Assembly (NCBI RefSeq): GCF_900115225.1
Contig: NZ_FOVR01000012.1
Span: 1 to 64,000 of the forward strand
Source of the DNA: Cohaesibacter marisflavi
GTDB lineage: Bacteria > Pseudomonadota > Alphaproteobacteria > Rhizobiales > Cohaesibacteraceae
DNA: 64,000 bases
Direction: 5' to 3'
Part shown: in pieces, positions 16,788-27,073 of the stretch
Position numbering within the stretch: the stretch's first letter is position 1
How the letters are laid out: the number at the start of each line of letters is the position of its first letter
Made by a program: the position numbers and the translations under genes
Notes under the pieces: generated by a model
What the model saw: the letters and a program-made list of their open reading frames with translations, nothing else
Databases searched by the model: none
What the model was told of the DNA's origin: nothing

Positions 16788-19001
16788 ATGCAGCAGCTTA
16801 TTCATAAAATCACCGGCCTCTTTCTCATGCCTCTTGTTCTGGTTATCGCCATCAGCGGGTCGGCCCTTTCCATTTTTCCTGTACTGGAACAGACCAGACA
16901 ATCGTCAGATCCCGCAAGGAACCTTTCGGTCGCGGCGCTGGCTGATGCGGTTAAACAGAGCCATCCCGGTACATCACAAATTGTGCGTCACGCCTCCGGG
17001 CAGATCGTTGCCTACTATTTCGAGAATGGCAACTCCGGGGCAGACCTTATCAATCCAACAACGGGCGAGAGCCTTGGGGCCTACCAACCATCGCAGACCC
17101 GGATTTGGCTCACCGATTTGCATCGGTCCCTGTTTCTGGGTGATGGCGGGCGCATGACCGCTGGTTTGGGGGCCGCGGTCATGCTGCTCATCTGTGTGTC
17201 TGGTCTGATTATGCTCAAACGCCGCATGGGGGACTGGCGCCAGCTCTTTGGTCCAATCCGGGGAACGCTGTCCCAACGTTTTCACCTTGAATTAGCGCGG
17301 ATGGCCATACTCGGATTGAGCCTTAGTGCCGTTACGGGCCTTTATATGACTGCTGCAACATTCGGGTTTGCGCCAGACGGTTCCGGTTCGGACATGGCTT
17401 TCCCTGCGGTCAATGGCAGTCCTCCAGCCCCCATCATCTCCCTTGAGGGGCTGCAGAATGTACCGGTAATACAACTGCGCGAACTGACCTTCCCCTATAA
17501 CGGGGATGCAAGTGACGCTTTTACGCTGACGACCGCCAACGGGTCTGGATATGTGGATCAGGCAACCGGTGCGCTATTGGCTTATACGCCCAATAGCAGT
17601 GCAAAGCAGATTTATGAATTCATCTATATGCTGCATACCGGTGACGGACTTGCGCCGCTCGCTCTGCTGCTCGGTTTTGCGTCGCTAGGTGTGCCAGCCA
17701 TGGGGGCGACCGGGGCTCTCATCTGGTGGAAGAAAAGACAAAGCAAACCAAGGATTTCCAACAACACAAAATCACAGGATGCCGACGCAGTTGTTCTCGT
17801 TGGCAGCGAAGGCAATAGCACTTGGGGTTTTGCGCGTAGCCTTCATGATGGGTTGTCCAGAGCCGGATTGCGCGTTCACACTGCCAAAATGAACGATATG
17901 GCCAAAATTTATCCGAATGCGAACCAGATCTACGTCCTCACGGCTACGTATGGCGATGGGGAAGCTCCTGCATCTGCCAACAACTTTATGACGAGGCTGG
18001 ATGCCTATGAAGGCAACAAGGATGTTCCCGTTGCCATACTCGGATTTGGTGACAAGCAGTTTTCTCAATTCTGTCAATTTGCCTTCAGGGTTGGCGAACG
18101 CTTTACCCGGAATGGCTGGCATCAGTTTATGCCGCTGGCCACAATCAACCGGCAGTCCGTCCAGGAGTTCAACCATTGGAATGACGCCTTGTCGCAAAAT
18201 CTTGGCATCACGCTGGAACTGGATCCCGTTCAGATCGATGTGAAACGCCACAAATTGCGGCTCGTGTCACGGGCAGATTATGGACAAGACGTGCAGGCGC
18301 CAACCTCTGTATTTCGGTTTGAGATAGCCAACGACACGAAGTCGCGGATCTCGCGTCTGATGGGCGGAAGTCTGCCAGCCTTTGAACCCGGCGATTTGCT
18401 CGCCATCACGCCAGAGGGAGATAAGGTTCCACGCTATTATTCGCTCGCATCCGGCCGCAAGAACGGCTTTGTCGAAATCTGCGTGCGCAATGTTCCCGGC
18501 GGCCTTTGTTCCGAGCAGCTGCATGGCCTGAAAACTGGCGATACTATTGAGGCATCCTTTCAGGCCAATCCCGGTTTTCGTTTGGAAGCGTCCAAGGCTC
18601 CGGTTATCCTGATTGGGGCTGGGGCAGGCATTGCTCCTCTTGTCGGTTTCATTCGGAATAATCGCCGCAAGAGACCAATGCGTCTTTACTTCGGGGCTCG
18701 TCACCCAAGGTCAGATTTCCTTTATCGTCGAGAATTGGGCGAATGGCATAAGGCGGGGTTCCTGCATTCCTTGAAGGTAGCCTTCTCGCGCGCACAGCAG
18801 CGACTCTATGTTCAGGATCGGTTAAGGCAAGACGCAGCAGAACTTGCTGCGCTCGTGCTCGATGGTGCCCAGATCATGGTGTGCGGTGGTAGAGGCATGG
18901 CCAAAGGCATCGAGGAAACCCTAACAGATATTCTGCAAACCACCGGGATTGAATTGACAGATTTAAGAAAGGAAGGGCGGTATGTTGAAGATGTCTTTTG
19001 A
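16788..19001 (+). CDS. PepSY transmembrane - flavodoxin - ferredoxin-NAD(P)+ reductase fusion flavoprotein
   Basis: The 737-residue inner-membrane protein contains three modules. Residues 1-315 are a PepSY-type membrane domain with four helices (about 9-30, 124-144, 170-190, 288-313) and conserved His residues near membrane edges (H6, H112, H166, H283) that could bind haem. Residues about 334-470 are a flavodoxin domain (VVLVGSEGN, then TATYGDGEAPASA). The last part is a sulfite-reductase-like FAD/NAD(P) domain (PRYYSLASG, GGLCSEQLHG, GAGAGIAPLVGF, MVCGGRGMA). It probably moves electrons from cytoplasmic NAD(P)H across the membrane. The ATG at 16788 is chosen over the TTG at 16767. Its end overlaps apbE by 20 bp. 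Confidence 0.88.
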   Translation: MQQLIHKITGLFLMPLVLVIAISGSALSIFPVLEQTRQSSDPARNLSVAALADAVKQSHPGTSQIVRHASGQIVAYYFENGNSGADLINPTTGESLGAYQPSQTRIWLTDLHRSLFLGDGGRMTAGLGAAVMLLICVSGLIMLKRRMGDWRQLFGPIRGTLSQRFHLELARMAILGLSLSAVTGLYMTAATFGFAPDGSGSDMAFPAVNGSPPAPIISLEGLQNVPVIQLRELTFPYNGDASDAFTLTTANGSGYVDQATGALLAYTPNSSAKQIYEFIYMLHTGDGLAPLALLLGFASLGVPAMGATGALIWWKKRQSKPRISNNTKSQDADAVVLVGSEGNSTWGFARSLHDGLSRAGLRVHTAKMNDMAKIYPNANQIYVLTATYGDGEAPASANNFMTRLDAYEGNKDVPVAILGFGDKQFSQFCQFAFRVGERFTRNGWHQFMPLATINRQSVQEFNHWNDALSQNLGITLELDPVQIDVKRHKLRLVSRADYGQDVQAPTSVFRFEIANDTKSRISRLMGGSLPAFEPGDLLAITPEGDKVPRYYSLASGRKNGFVEICVRNVPGGLCSEQLHGLKTGDTIEASFQANPGFRLEASKAPVILIGAGAGIAPLVGFIRNNRRKRPMRLYFGARHPRSDFLYRRELGEWHKAGFLHSLKVAFSRAQQRLYVQDRLRQDAAELAALVLDGAQIMVCGGRGMAKGIEETLTDILQTTGIELTDLRKEGRYVEDVF

Positions 19002-19995
19002 TATGAAACGAAAGGGTCTCCAGCCAGCTGGCTTGCACCGGCATGTTTTCAACGGCCAAACGATGGGTACTCGCTATAGCACCATCATCATGAGCGAGAA
19101 GGCGCAACGGGACGAAGAGCTTGAAAATGCGCTGTTCGCCGCCGTGGAGCGGGTGGATAAGCAAATGTCCACCTGGAAACCGGATTCAGATCTCATGCAG
19201 CTAAACAGAGCCAAGGTCGGTGTATGGACGACAGTGCCAGCAAACCTTTTCAAGGTGCTGGAAGAAGCCTTGGCGATCAATCGCGCTTCAAGTGGCCTGT
19301 TCGATCCGAGCGTTGGTTCCATCGTCGATGCATGGGGATTTGGAGCCACCTCGCGACAACCCGATGTAAAAAGTATCCGTGAGCAACTGGGCCAGACAAG
19401 ACCGCCGATACATGCGCTTTTGGAGCTGGATCATCAGCGGCAGGCCGTACTCAAAAAGGCACAGGTAAAGCTCGACCTATGCGGTATAGCCAAGGGATAT
19501 GGCGTTGATGCCATGGCCGAAGTGTTAAATGCGTTCGACATCAAGAACGGGCTTGTGGGTATCGATGGTGAAATGCGCGCTGCTGGCTCCAAGGTAAGCG
19601 GCGTGCCATGGTCTGTTGCTTTGGAGAAACCTGACTATAGTAAGAGAGAGGCGTTTGGTATGGTGCATTTGCAGGACGCTGCCATTGCGACCAGCGGCGA
19701 CTATCGTCACTGGGTAAAAGTTGGAAGCCGCACTTTCAGCCACACGATGGACCCGCGCCGCAATGGCCCACTTCAAAATAATGTAGCTTCAGTCAGCGTG
19801 ATTGCCGAGCAATGCATGACTGCGGATGCATGGGCAACCGCACTCATGGTAATGGGCGCGGAAGCCGGATTGCATGTCGCCCGTGCCAAGGGGATCAACG
19901 CCCTTTTCCTCATCAGAGATGGAGAAAGGCTCAAACAGATCACAGCGGGGCCTGTGTTCGGAGTTACTTCGTCAGATGAGCAAGCTGATCACTGA
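18982..19995 (+). CDS. apbE: FAD:protein FMN transferase ApbE
   Basis: ApbE transfers FMN from FAD to a Thr/Ser of a target protein. The 337-residue product has the family start GQTMGTRYSTII, MSTWKPDSDLMQLNRA, GLFDPSVGSIVDAWGF, DLCGIAKGYGVDAMAE, ATSGDYRHW and HTMDPRRN, and the metal-site-like MTADAWATALMVMG. Unlike most ApbE proteins it shows no signal peptide or lipobox: residues 1-20 (MLKMSFDMKRKGLQPAGLHR) are polar and basic. It is translationally linked to the PepSY fusion gene. Its last 32 bp overlap the convergent symporter gene. Confidence 0.92.
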   Translation: MLKMSFDMKRKGLQPAGLHRHVFNGQTMGTRYSTIIMSEKAQRDEELENALFAAVERVDKQMSTWKPDSDLMQLNRAKVGVWTTVPANLFKVLEEALAINRASSGLFDPSVGSIVDAWGFGATSRQPDVKSIREQLGQTRPPIHALLELDHQRQAVLKKAQVKLDLCGIAKGYGVDAMAEVLNAFDIKNGLVGIDGEMRAAGSKVSGVPWSVALEKPDYSKREAFGMVHLQDAAIATSGDYRHWVKVGSRTFSHTMDPRRNGPLQNNVASVSVIAEQCMTADAWATALMVMGAEAGLHVARAKGINALFLIRDGERLKQITAGPVFGVTSSDEQADH

Positions 19996-21436
19996 TTTCA
20001 TCCACGAAGATGTGCATCACGTCATCCTTGCGAGAGGTGACAAGGCTAACCAATACGAAGAGAATAGTAGCAACAGGCAAGCCCAGAATGCCGGCATTCA
20101 GCCCAAAAAGACTATTACCCGTCATATACATCACGATAACGAACAGACCTCCCAAGAGGATGCTGCTCAAGGCTCCCGCAGCAGTGCCTTTCTTCCAGAA
20201 GAAAGCCCCGACTATGGCAGGAACCATCACCACAAGCCCCGATGAGGCGGCGACAGACAGGATCGAGATCAGGCTCAGTTTTAGAGAAGCAAAGGCCAAT
20301 GCGATCAGTGAGATGATTGGGATCACGAAGCGGCCGATCTTCAGCTGAGCGGCATCCGTGGCACCAGACCGGAACCCACCATAGACATCGCGTGCCAGCA
20401 TGGAGGATAGGGTCAACAGGATGGAGTCAATGGTCGAGATAGCCGCTGCAAGAATGCCAATCATTACAACGATGGAAAGCACCGGTGGCAAGAAGTCTGC
20501 GCCAAGAAGGGCCGCGCTGGCCAGATCAGCATTTTCCAGATCAGGGAAGGCTTCAAATGCCGCAAAGCCCCAAAGGACAGCGACCATCGTATAAACAAGG
20601 CCGAAGCAAAGTAAGAGCAACAACATGCGGCGCAGGGCACCTAATGATTTTGGCATGAAGAGGCGTTGGCTGACTTGCGGGTTGGAAATGGAAAAGAAGA
20701 ACCACGGAATGGTCAAGCCAAGCATGGTCTTGAAACTGAAAAGCCCCGGTCCAGGCACCTGAAGCATTTCCGGCTTGGTCTCTGCGATGCTGGCAAACAT
20801 GCCAAAAAAGCCGCCCAACTGATCTATAACCACGATAGTCACGAGAACTGAAGCCGAGATCATCAGCAGCGCCTGAAGGCTGTCTGTCCACATAACGGAG
20901 CGGATACCGGCAACATAAGACAAGATGATTGCCAGCAATGTCGCAATCACAAGGCCGACAGGAAAGGAAATGGCGCCATCACTCATGCCTGAAAGCAGAT
21001 AGCCGATACCGGCCAGCTGAACGGCGGAGTAGGGCACCAGAAACAGACAGCTCGCGAGCGCCACCACAATGGCCACCCAACGTGAGCCGTAGCGCGCACC
21101 GAGCATTTCCGAGGGTGTTACAAAACCGTATTTCTTGCCTATCAACCAAAAGCGGGGACCGAATATAGCCACGAGTGAAACACCAGCGAAATAGACAATT
21201 TCAAAGCCGAGCGCTCCAACGCCTCCCTTATAGGTGAGGCCCGCCAGACCAACCATCATGAAGGCTGAATAGGTCGTCGCCGAATAGCTCAGCGCCGATA
21301 TCACGCCACCGAAGTTACGTCCGCCAACAAAATAGTCCGTCATGTCCGGGGCGTTGCTCCGGCGCGACAGATAGGCAACGATGCAAGCGATAACGATGTA
21401 AATAACGATCCCGGTCCAGATGAATGAAGTGCTCAC
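19964..21436 (-). CDS. Sodium:solute symporter (SSS family)
   Basis: This 490-residue membrane protein has the SSS fold: N-terminal DYFVGGRNFGG, SYSATTYSAFM, YGFVTPSEMLGARYGS, VMWTDSLQALLM, and AAAISTIDSILLTLSSM near the second sodium site. The substrate cannot be read from sequence; relatives carry pantothenate, proline or carboxylates. The start is a GTG (21434-21436) that overlaps the stop of an upstream small membrane protein as GTGA. Its 3' end overlaps apbE on the opposite strand by 32 bp. Confidence 0.92.
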   Translation of the reverse strand: MSTSFIWTGIVIYIVIACIVAYLSRRSNAPDMTDYFVGGRNFGGVISALSYSATTYSAFMMVGLAGLTYKGGVGALGFEIVYFAGVSLVAIFGPRFWLIGKKYGFVTPSEMLGARYGSRWVAIVVALASCLFLVPYSAVQLAGIGYLLSGMSDGAISFPVGLVIATLLAIILSYVAGIRSVMWTDSLQALLMISASVLVTIVVIDQLGGFFGMFASIAETKPEMLQVPGPGLFSFKTMLGLTIPWFFFSISNPQVSQRLFMPKSLGALRRMLLLLLCFGLVYTMVAVLWGFAAFEAFPDLENADLASAALLGADFLPPVLSIVVMIGILAAAISTIDSILLTLSSMLARDVYGGFRSGATDAAQLKIGRFVIPIISLIALAFASLKLSLISILSVAASSGLVVMVPAIVGAFFWKKGTAAGALSSILLGGLFVIVMYMTGNSLFGLNAGILGLPVATILFVLVSLVTSRKDDVMHIFVDEISDQLAHLTK

Positions 21437-21639
21437 TGTTCCCCTCCCTTAAAGCCAGCTGTCGCCGTAAGGTTTAGGAAAATGATGACCACAGCGGCAC
21501 AGATCCAGAACAGGAAGCTTCCATACCACGCTGCGATATGACCAATGGCAAGATAGGGAACCGCATAGAGCGCGATTATGACGAGGCCAATCAAGGCGAG
21601 CGAGGTTCTTCGGGACACGAATGGAACTCCAATATTCAA
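21433..21639 (-). CDS. Small two-helix membrane protein, symporter partner
   Basis: The 68-residue product has two hydrophobic segments (about 13-33 and 38-58) and a short polar tail. Small DUF3311/YhdT-type proteins are frequently encoded immediately before SSS transporters and are thought to be accessory subunits; this gene has the same position, size and topology. The 4-bp overlap with the symporter start implies coupled translation. Confidence 0.75.
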   Translation of the reverse strand: MNIGVPFVSRRTSLALIGLVIIALYAVPYLAIGHIAAWYGSFLFWICAAVVIIFLNLTATAGFKGGEQ

Positions 21640-22466
21640 ACGTAAATTTACAGCGCATTGCTTTCGTAAATGCCTTGCCGCGCCAGCCAGAGTGAAGTGA
21701 TAAATTCATCTGAACTAGACAAAACCTATTTCCAATGATTTGAAATACAAAGGTGAATTGCGATCAATATAATCCGCTTTGGAAAGGCCGCTTATTTTCT
21801 CCCACTTTGCCGATTGATGTCAATCTCCGAAACAAAAAGCGGAAAGTTCAATTGAGGTTGAAGCTCTTCTCTTTAGAAAATTCCGTGGCCAGCTACTATT
21901 TGAACCAAGGGGGGGGCGAAATTGTAGTTCCTTAGATCCTGCTTTTGATAGAAAGATCCATTGTAACTGCCTGTGATGAGAATGAATCGGGGGCTAATAA
22001 ATCGAAAATCGCATAGCGATAAATTTCAAAGCTGTAATTATGTCTAGGTATAATACGTCAGTCAAAACAGAAGTTTTATGATGTAGCCTAATAACTCAAT
22101 AAAATATAATGGCTTAGGTTGCGTGTCATAAATTCGCAACAAATATGCATTTACGGCATCAAATATGGAAAATACATATATTTAACAATGGTATCTATTC
22201 TGGTGATTTTCAAATATTCCAGATAATAAAATCAATATATAAAAGTTTGGAATAAATATATTGTAGAATTATTCGATTTTTCATTTGTCAATATTTGAAA
22301 AATATAAAATTTGAAATAAACTCTCGATGTTATACGGGGCGGCAAAATTACGGTCGACCTTTTGGGTGTTCCCATATTTGAGCACCAGAAACCATTGAAA
22401 AGAAAAATTAGATTCTGAAAACCATTTTACTCACAACGCGTTGATGCGTTGGTTCTGGAGAAAATT
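21640..22466. other. Long AT-rich divergent intergenic region
   Basis: This 827-bp stretch separates the symporter pair (minus) from the giant RTX gene (plus). It is markedly AT-rich in its second half (about 22000-22330), with many TATA/AAAT runs, and has a G8 run at about 21911-21918. The promoter of the RTX gene and that of the symporter pair must lie here. A 60-codon open frame at 21753-21935 has no family resemblance or good ribosome-binding site and is not called. No RNA gene or repeat family was recognised. Confidence 0.35.
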
Positions 22467-25400
22467 ATGGCCAACCCGGTTATTTCCATCACAGGGGGCG
22501 CAGGCCTCGAAAATGATTATGTAGCTTTTACCGTTTCTCTTTCAAAGGTATCGGATGCAGAGGTCTCGGTCTATTATCAGACCATTCAGAATGGTAGCGC
22601 CATCGAAGGGTATTATAACGACTACGATCTGGAATATGGTACGCTGATTTTCGCCGCAGGTGAAAAGACCAAAACCATATATGTCAATCCTTATAGCGAT
22701 AATCTGGACGAGGCTGATGAGAATTTCTCGTTGGTTTTATCCGATCCAATCAATGCGACCTTGTCTGGTGGAGAGAACACACTTTCTGCTACGGGTGTTA
22801 TCCTCGATGATGATGGATCGGGCTCTAACCTGGCCCTCTTTGTGTCTGACCCACAAATCGTGGAGGGCGACAGCGGCACCAAATATGCTGTCTTTGATGT
22901 TGAACTGTCTCGTTCCTACGCCCACAACATAACCCTCGATTATAACACCAAGGACGGGACGGCAATTGCGGGGGATGATTACACTGCGCAGAGCGGTGCC
23001 ATAACCTTTTATGCAGGCCAAACGATCAAGAGTGTTTCTGTGCCGATTACAGCGGATACGATGGTTGAGGCACCCGAGAATTTCTCACTGGTGGTAACAC
23101 CAACCGGAGCTATCACCAATTCGGTCTCGGATTCTACTGGAGTAGCCACAATTCTGGATGACGATCCGGACACTGCGAACCTGCCGGTGATTTCCATCTC
23201 AAATGGTGAAGGGGCAGAAAACGAATATATTGTTTTCACGGTGACGCTGTCCGAGGCATCCGATGCAGAGGTGACCGTATATTACGAGACTCTTCAGAAT
23301 GGCTCTGCTATCGAGGGATATTACAACGACTACGATCTGGAATATGGGACACTCACTTTCGCCGCCGGTGAGACCGTAAAGACAATTTTTATGGATCCCT
23401 ATAGTGATAATTTTGATGAATCTGACGAAAATTTCTCTTTGAGATTATCCGATCCGATCAATGCTACGCTGGCAGGCGGCGAGGAGACCCTATCTGCCAC
23501 CGGGGTGATCCTGGATGATGATGGAACAGGATCTGATCTGGCTCTGTTTGTTTCTGATCCCTTTATCATTGAAGGCGACAGCGGAACGAAGCAAGCTGTT
23601 TTTGAAATACAACTTTCTCAGCCTTATGATCAGGCCATTACCCTCGACTATGTAACCAAAAATGGTACGGCGGTCGCCGGCGCAGATTATGTGGCCAAAA
23701 GTGGAACCGTCACCTTCGATGCAGGTCAGACGATTGCCAGTGTCGCAGTCGATATCAAAGGGGATACAAAAATTGAGGACTCAGAGAGTTTCTCACTGGT
23801 TGTGACGCCAACTGGTGCAATTACAAACTCGGTTGATGACTCTGCAGGCATTGCCACTATACAGGATGATGACCCCGATAAAGCCAATCTACCGGTGATC
23901 TCCATTTCAAATGGAGAAGGAGCTGAAAACGAATATGTCATTTTCACAGTAACTCTCTCTGAAGCATCGGATGCAGAAGTCACAGTCTCCTATCAAACAC
24001 TCAAGAATGGCACCGCGAGCGAGGGTTACTATAACGACTACGATCTGGACTATGGCACAATCACCTTCGCAGCAGGAGAGACGGTCAAAACGCTCTATTT
24101 TGATGCCTATAGTGACAATATTGATGAACCTGACGAGAATTTCACGGTGCTCCTTTCCGACCCAACCAACGCCACGTTGGCTGGCGGCGAGGAAACCCTT
24201 TCTGGAACAGGTGTCATATTGGATGATGATGGAACGGGCTCAGACTTGGCTCTGTTTGTTTCTGATCCAACGATTAGGGAAGGGGATAGCGGAACAAAGC
24301 AAGCTGTCTTCGAAATCCAGCTTTCTCAGCCATATGACAAGGATCTCACCCTTGACTATACAACACGCAACGGCACTGCCGTTGCCGGATCTGATTATGT
24401 GGCCAGAACCGGTTCCATAACATTCGATGCAGGGCAAACCGTTGCAAGTGTAGTGGTGAGCATTAAAGGCGACACTAACGTTGAAGATTCCGAGAGTTTC
24501 TCGCTGGTTGTGACCCCGACCGGCGCCATAACCAATTCGGTTGATGACGCTGCCGGTATTGCCACAATCAAGGACGATGACCCTGCTACAGCCAATTTAC
24601 CGGTTATATCCGTTTCCAATGGCGTCGGGGCCGAAGACGAATATGTTGTCTTCATTGTGGAGCTTTCCGAGGCTTCCGATGCGGAAGTGAAAGTTGACTT
24701 TAAGACCCAGCAAGATGGTAGCGCAATCGAAGGCTATTACAACGATGTCGAGGGTCTTTCCGGTACACTGACATTTGCAGCTGGAGAGACCGTAAAGACG
24801 ATATTTGCGAATCCTTACAGTGATAATCTGGATGAGGCAGACGAAAATTTCTCGTTGGTTTTGACTGATCCCACCAACGCAACATTGGCAGGCGGTGAAG
24901 GCAGTCTCTCGGCCACGGGTGTCATTCTTGATGACGATGGAACAGGGTCAAATCTTGCCTTGTTTGTGTCCGATCCGGTTATCACAGAGCCCAGAAGTGG
25001 TGTGGCACAGGCTGTGTATGAGATTCAGCTTTCTCGGCCTTACGATAAAGACCTCACTCTTAATTATTCCACCCAGAATGGATCTGCCAGCGCAGGCCCG
25101 GACTATATCGCCAAGAGTGGAACCGTAACCTTCAAAGCCGGCCAGACTGTCGCCAGCGTAGCTGTCAATGTTAAGAGCGACACGATCATCGAAAACACCG
25201 AGACCATTTCGCTCATAGTCACGCCAACTCTGGTCATCGCCAATGGAACCGAAGACAATATCGGCATTGCAACCATTCTTGATAGCGGCATCGACTATGA
25301 AGTGCGCAAGGGCGGGAATGGCAATGATTATCTGAGTGCCGGCTCTGGTGATGATTTCCTGTTTGGATATAAGGGAAGAGACACTCTGAATGGCGGATCT

Positions 25401-26981
25401 GGCGGCGATACGATGTATGGGGGGCCTGGAAATGACACCTACATCGTTGATTCCTGGTCCGATCGCATTATTGAGCAAGGCCCCAACGGTACTGATCTGA
25501 TAAAAAGCTCCATAAGTTTCAATCTGAACAACAAGGGTAACAATGTTGAAAATCTTACTTTGAGTGGAAGTCAGGCGATCAATGGAACCGGCAACGGTTT
25601 GGCCAATACAATTTGGGGCAACTCGACACAGAATGTTATAAACGGATTAGCCGGTTATGACAGGCTCTTTGGCGGAGCCGGAAACGACACAGTGAAGGGT
25701 GGAAACGGAAATGACCTTGTCAATGGTGGCAATGGTCAAGACCGTTTGTTCGGCGGAGCCGGTAGAGACAACCTTGTGGGTGGGCTGGGAGCCGACTATC
25801 TCGATGGTGGTAGCGGTGCTGATCGGATGGCTGGCAATCAAGGCAACGACACGTATATCGTTGACAATGTCAACGACAAGGTAAGTGAAGTCGCCGGGCA
25901 GGGGGTAGACCTTGTCAAAAGCTCCGTGACCTTTTCCTTGAAGGATAATAGTCAGTTCATCGAAAAAATGTCCTTGATCGGAAATCAGAATATTAATGGA
26001 ACCGGCAACGGGCTAGCCAACGTTATTTGGGGCAATGGTGCCAAGAATGTTCTCTTTGGTGTCAATGGAAATGACAAGCTTTATGGTGTCGCCGGTAACG
26101 ACACATTGCATGGAGGAAATGGCAACGACCTGCTGAACGGGGGCAATGGCAGTGATCGCCTGTTCGGGAATGCCGGAGCAGACAAACTGTACGGTGGTAT
26201 AGGCAATGATACACTCAATGGTGGCCTTGGCGCTGACAAGATGTGGGGCAACAAGGGCAACGATACCTATATCGTCAATCATACAGGCGATGAAGTTAAT
26301 GAGGCCCCAGGCCAAGGGGTCGACCAGGTTCGAAGCTATATCGACTTCTCGCTAAAGGCGCACAGCCAATATATCGAGACACTGACCTTGATGGGTAACA
26401 AGGCCATCAATGGCATTGGCAACGGATTGGCCAACACGATCGAAGGCAACAACGCCAGAAACATCCTCAACGGTGTAAATGGTAATGACAAGCTCTTTGG
26501 CAATGGTGGCAACGACACGCTCAAGGGAGGGTTTGGCAACGACCTCTTGTATGGAGGCAATGGCGCCGATGTACTTGAGGGCAATCAGGGCAACGATACC
26601 CTGTATGGCGGCGCCGGTGCTGATAGATTTATTGGGTCAACAGGCTTTGATCGCATGTATGCTGGTCAAGACAATGCTCAAGACACTTTTATCTTTAACA
26701 ATGCCAACGATAGTAAGGTTGGGGCTGCTCATGACAGGATTTTTCTATTTGACAGTGGAGAGGATGTTATCGACCTGTCTGGTATAGACGCTAACACGCA
26801 AAGCGGCGGCAACCAGACTTTTCAGTTCAGTGGCCTCCATGCTGACTTCAACTCTGTCTGGTATGATGATACCGGCTCGGACGTTACCATTTATGGCGAT
26901 GTCAACGGAGACGCCGTTGCCGATTTCCAGATCCAACTGGTGAACCTGAATAATATCAGCGCATCGGATTTCGTCCTCTGA
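22467..26981 (+). CDS. Giant secreted Calx-beta / RTX protein
   Basis: The 1504-residue protein starts at the ATG at 22467, preceded by TGGAG. There is no Sec signal. Residues 4-947 are eight Calx-beta domains arranged as four A-B doublets of exactly 236 residues. Next is an RTX region with many GGxGxDxLxGG nonapeptides and three copies of a serralysin-type GNDTYIVD module. The C-terminus resembles the M10 serralysin C-terminal domain (DVIDLSGID) and ends in SDFVL, a classic type I secretion signal. I infer a calcium-binding surface or released adhesin-like protein. No hlyB/hlyD/tolC genes are in the window. Confidence 0.9.
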   Translation: MANPVISITGGAGLENDYVAFTVSLSKVSDAEVSVYYQTIQNGSAIEGYYNDYDLEYGTLIFAAGEKTKTIYVNPYSDNLDEADENFSLVLSDPINATLSGGENTLSATGVILDDDGSGSNLALFVSDPQIVEGDSGTKYAVFDVELSRSYAHNITLDYNTKDGTAIAGDDYTAQSGAITFYAGQTIKSVSVPITADTMVEAPENFSLVVTPTGAITNSVSDSTGVATILDDDPDTANLPVISISNGEGAENEYIVFTVTLSEASDAEVTVYYETLQNGSAIEGYYNDYDLEYGTLTFAAGETVKTIFMDPYSDNFDESDENFSLRLSDPINATLAGGEETLSATGVILDDDGTGSDLALFVSDPFIIEGDSGTKQAVFEIQLSQPYDQAITLDYVTKNGTAVAGADYVAKSGTVTFDAGQTIASVAVDIKGDTKIEDSESFSLVVTPTGAITNSVDDSAGIATIQDDDPDKANLPVISISNGEGAENEYVIFTVTLSEASDAEVTVSYQTLKNGTASEGYYNDYDLDYGTITFAAGETVKTLYFDAYSDNIDEPDENFTVLLSDPTNATLAGGEETLSGTGVILDDDGTGSDLALFVSDPTIREGDSGTKQAVFEIQLSQPYDKDLTLDYTTRNGTAVAGSDYVARTGSITFDAGQTVASVVVSIKGDTNVEDSESFSLVVTPTGAITNSVDDAAGIATIKDDDPATANLPVISVSNGVGAEDEYVVFIVELSEASDAEVKVDFKTQQDGSAIEGYYNDVEGLSGTLTFAAGETVKTIFANPYSDNLDEADENFSLVLTDPTNATLAGGEGSLSATGVILDDDGTGSNLALFVSDPVITEPRSGVAQAVYEIQLSRPYDKDLTLNYSTQNGSASAGPDYIAKSGTVTFKAGQTVASVAVNVKSDTIIENTETISLIVTPTLVIANGTEDNIGIATILDSGIDYEVRKGGNGNDYLSAGSGDDFLFGYKGRDTLNGGSGGDTMYGGPGNDTYIVDSWSDRIIEQGPNGTDLIKSSISFNLNNKGNNVENLTLSGSQAINGTGNGLANTIWGNSTQNVINGLAGYDRLFGGAGNDTVKGGNGNDLVNGGNGQDRLFGGAGRDNLVGGLGADYLDGGSGADRMAGNQGNDTYIVDNVNDKVSEVAGQGVDLVKSSVTFSLKDNSQFIEKMSLIGNQNINGTGNGLANVIWGNGAKNVLFGVNGNDKLYGVAGNDTLHGGNGNDLLNGGNGSDRLFGNAGADKLYGGIGNDTLNGGLGADKMWGNKGNDTYIVNHTGDEVNEAPGQGVDQVRSYIDFSLKAHSQYIETLTLMGNKAINGIGNGLANTIEGNNARNILNGVNGNDKLFGNGGNDTLKGGFGNDLLYGGNGADVLEGNQGNDTLYGGAGADRFIGSTGFDRMYAGQDNAQDTFIFNNANDSKVGAAHDRIFLFDSGEDVIDLSGIDANTQSGGNQTFQFSGLHADFNSVWYDDTGSDVTIYGDVNGDAVADFQIQLVNLNNISASDFVL
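22476..25307 (+). repeat. Four tandem 708-bp Calx-beta doublets
   Basis: The codons for the P-V-I-S-(I/V) start of each doublet begin at 22476, 23184, 23892 and 24600, an interval of exactly 708 bp three times. Each unit holds an A half with a [18 protein letters not shown]-like core and a B half with (N)GTAVAG(A)DYVAKSG. The copies differ at many synonymous positions, so the length is conserved while the DNA has diverged. The fourth unit is the most divergent in its second half. Confidence 0.9.
25431..26672 (+). repeat. Three tandem 414-bp RTX modules
   Basis: The NDTYIV(D/N) codons begin at 25431, 25845 and 26259, so the period is 414 bp (138 codons) twice. Each unit contains the NDTYIV segment, a beta segment with VENLTLSG or similar, an [10 protein letters not shown] linker, and several glycine-rich calcium-binding nonapeptides. 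This is a second tandem periodicity within the same gene, distinct from the 708-bp one. Confidence 0.85.
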
Positions 26982-27006
26982 GTATCCATTTCATTACAAA
27001 CAAATA

Positions 27007-27046
27007 AAACAGGCAAGGTCGCGTACGAGCGCCTTGCCTGTTTATT
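27007..27046. terminator. Bidirectional terminator between the two RTX genes
   Basis: A perfect 12-bp stem, AAACAGGCAAGG (27007-27018) and CCTTGCCTGTTT (27032-27043), lies between the convergent RTX genes. It has a T-rich flank on the plus strand and an A-rich flank on the left that gives a T-rich tail on the minus strand, so it can serve both genes. Confidence 0.85.
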
Positions 27047-27073
27047 GTTTTCATCGACTAGCTGCCTGAAATT

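Noticed and set aside
21753-21935. Sixty-codon plus-strand open frame in the long AT-rich region
   Set aside because: No convincing ribosome-binding site, no similarity, and unlike the coding style of neighbours.
22467-26981. CRISPR-like or simple-repeat array in the giant gene
   Set aside because: The repeats are in-frame protein domain duplications (708 and 414 bp) with coding sense, not short direct repeats with spacers.
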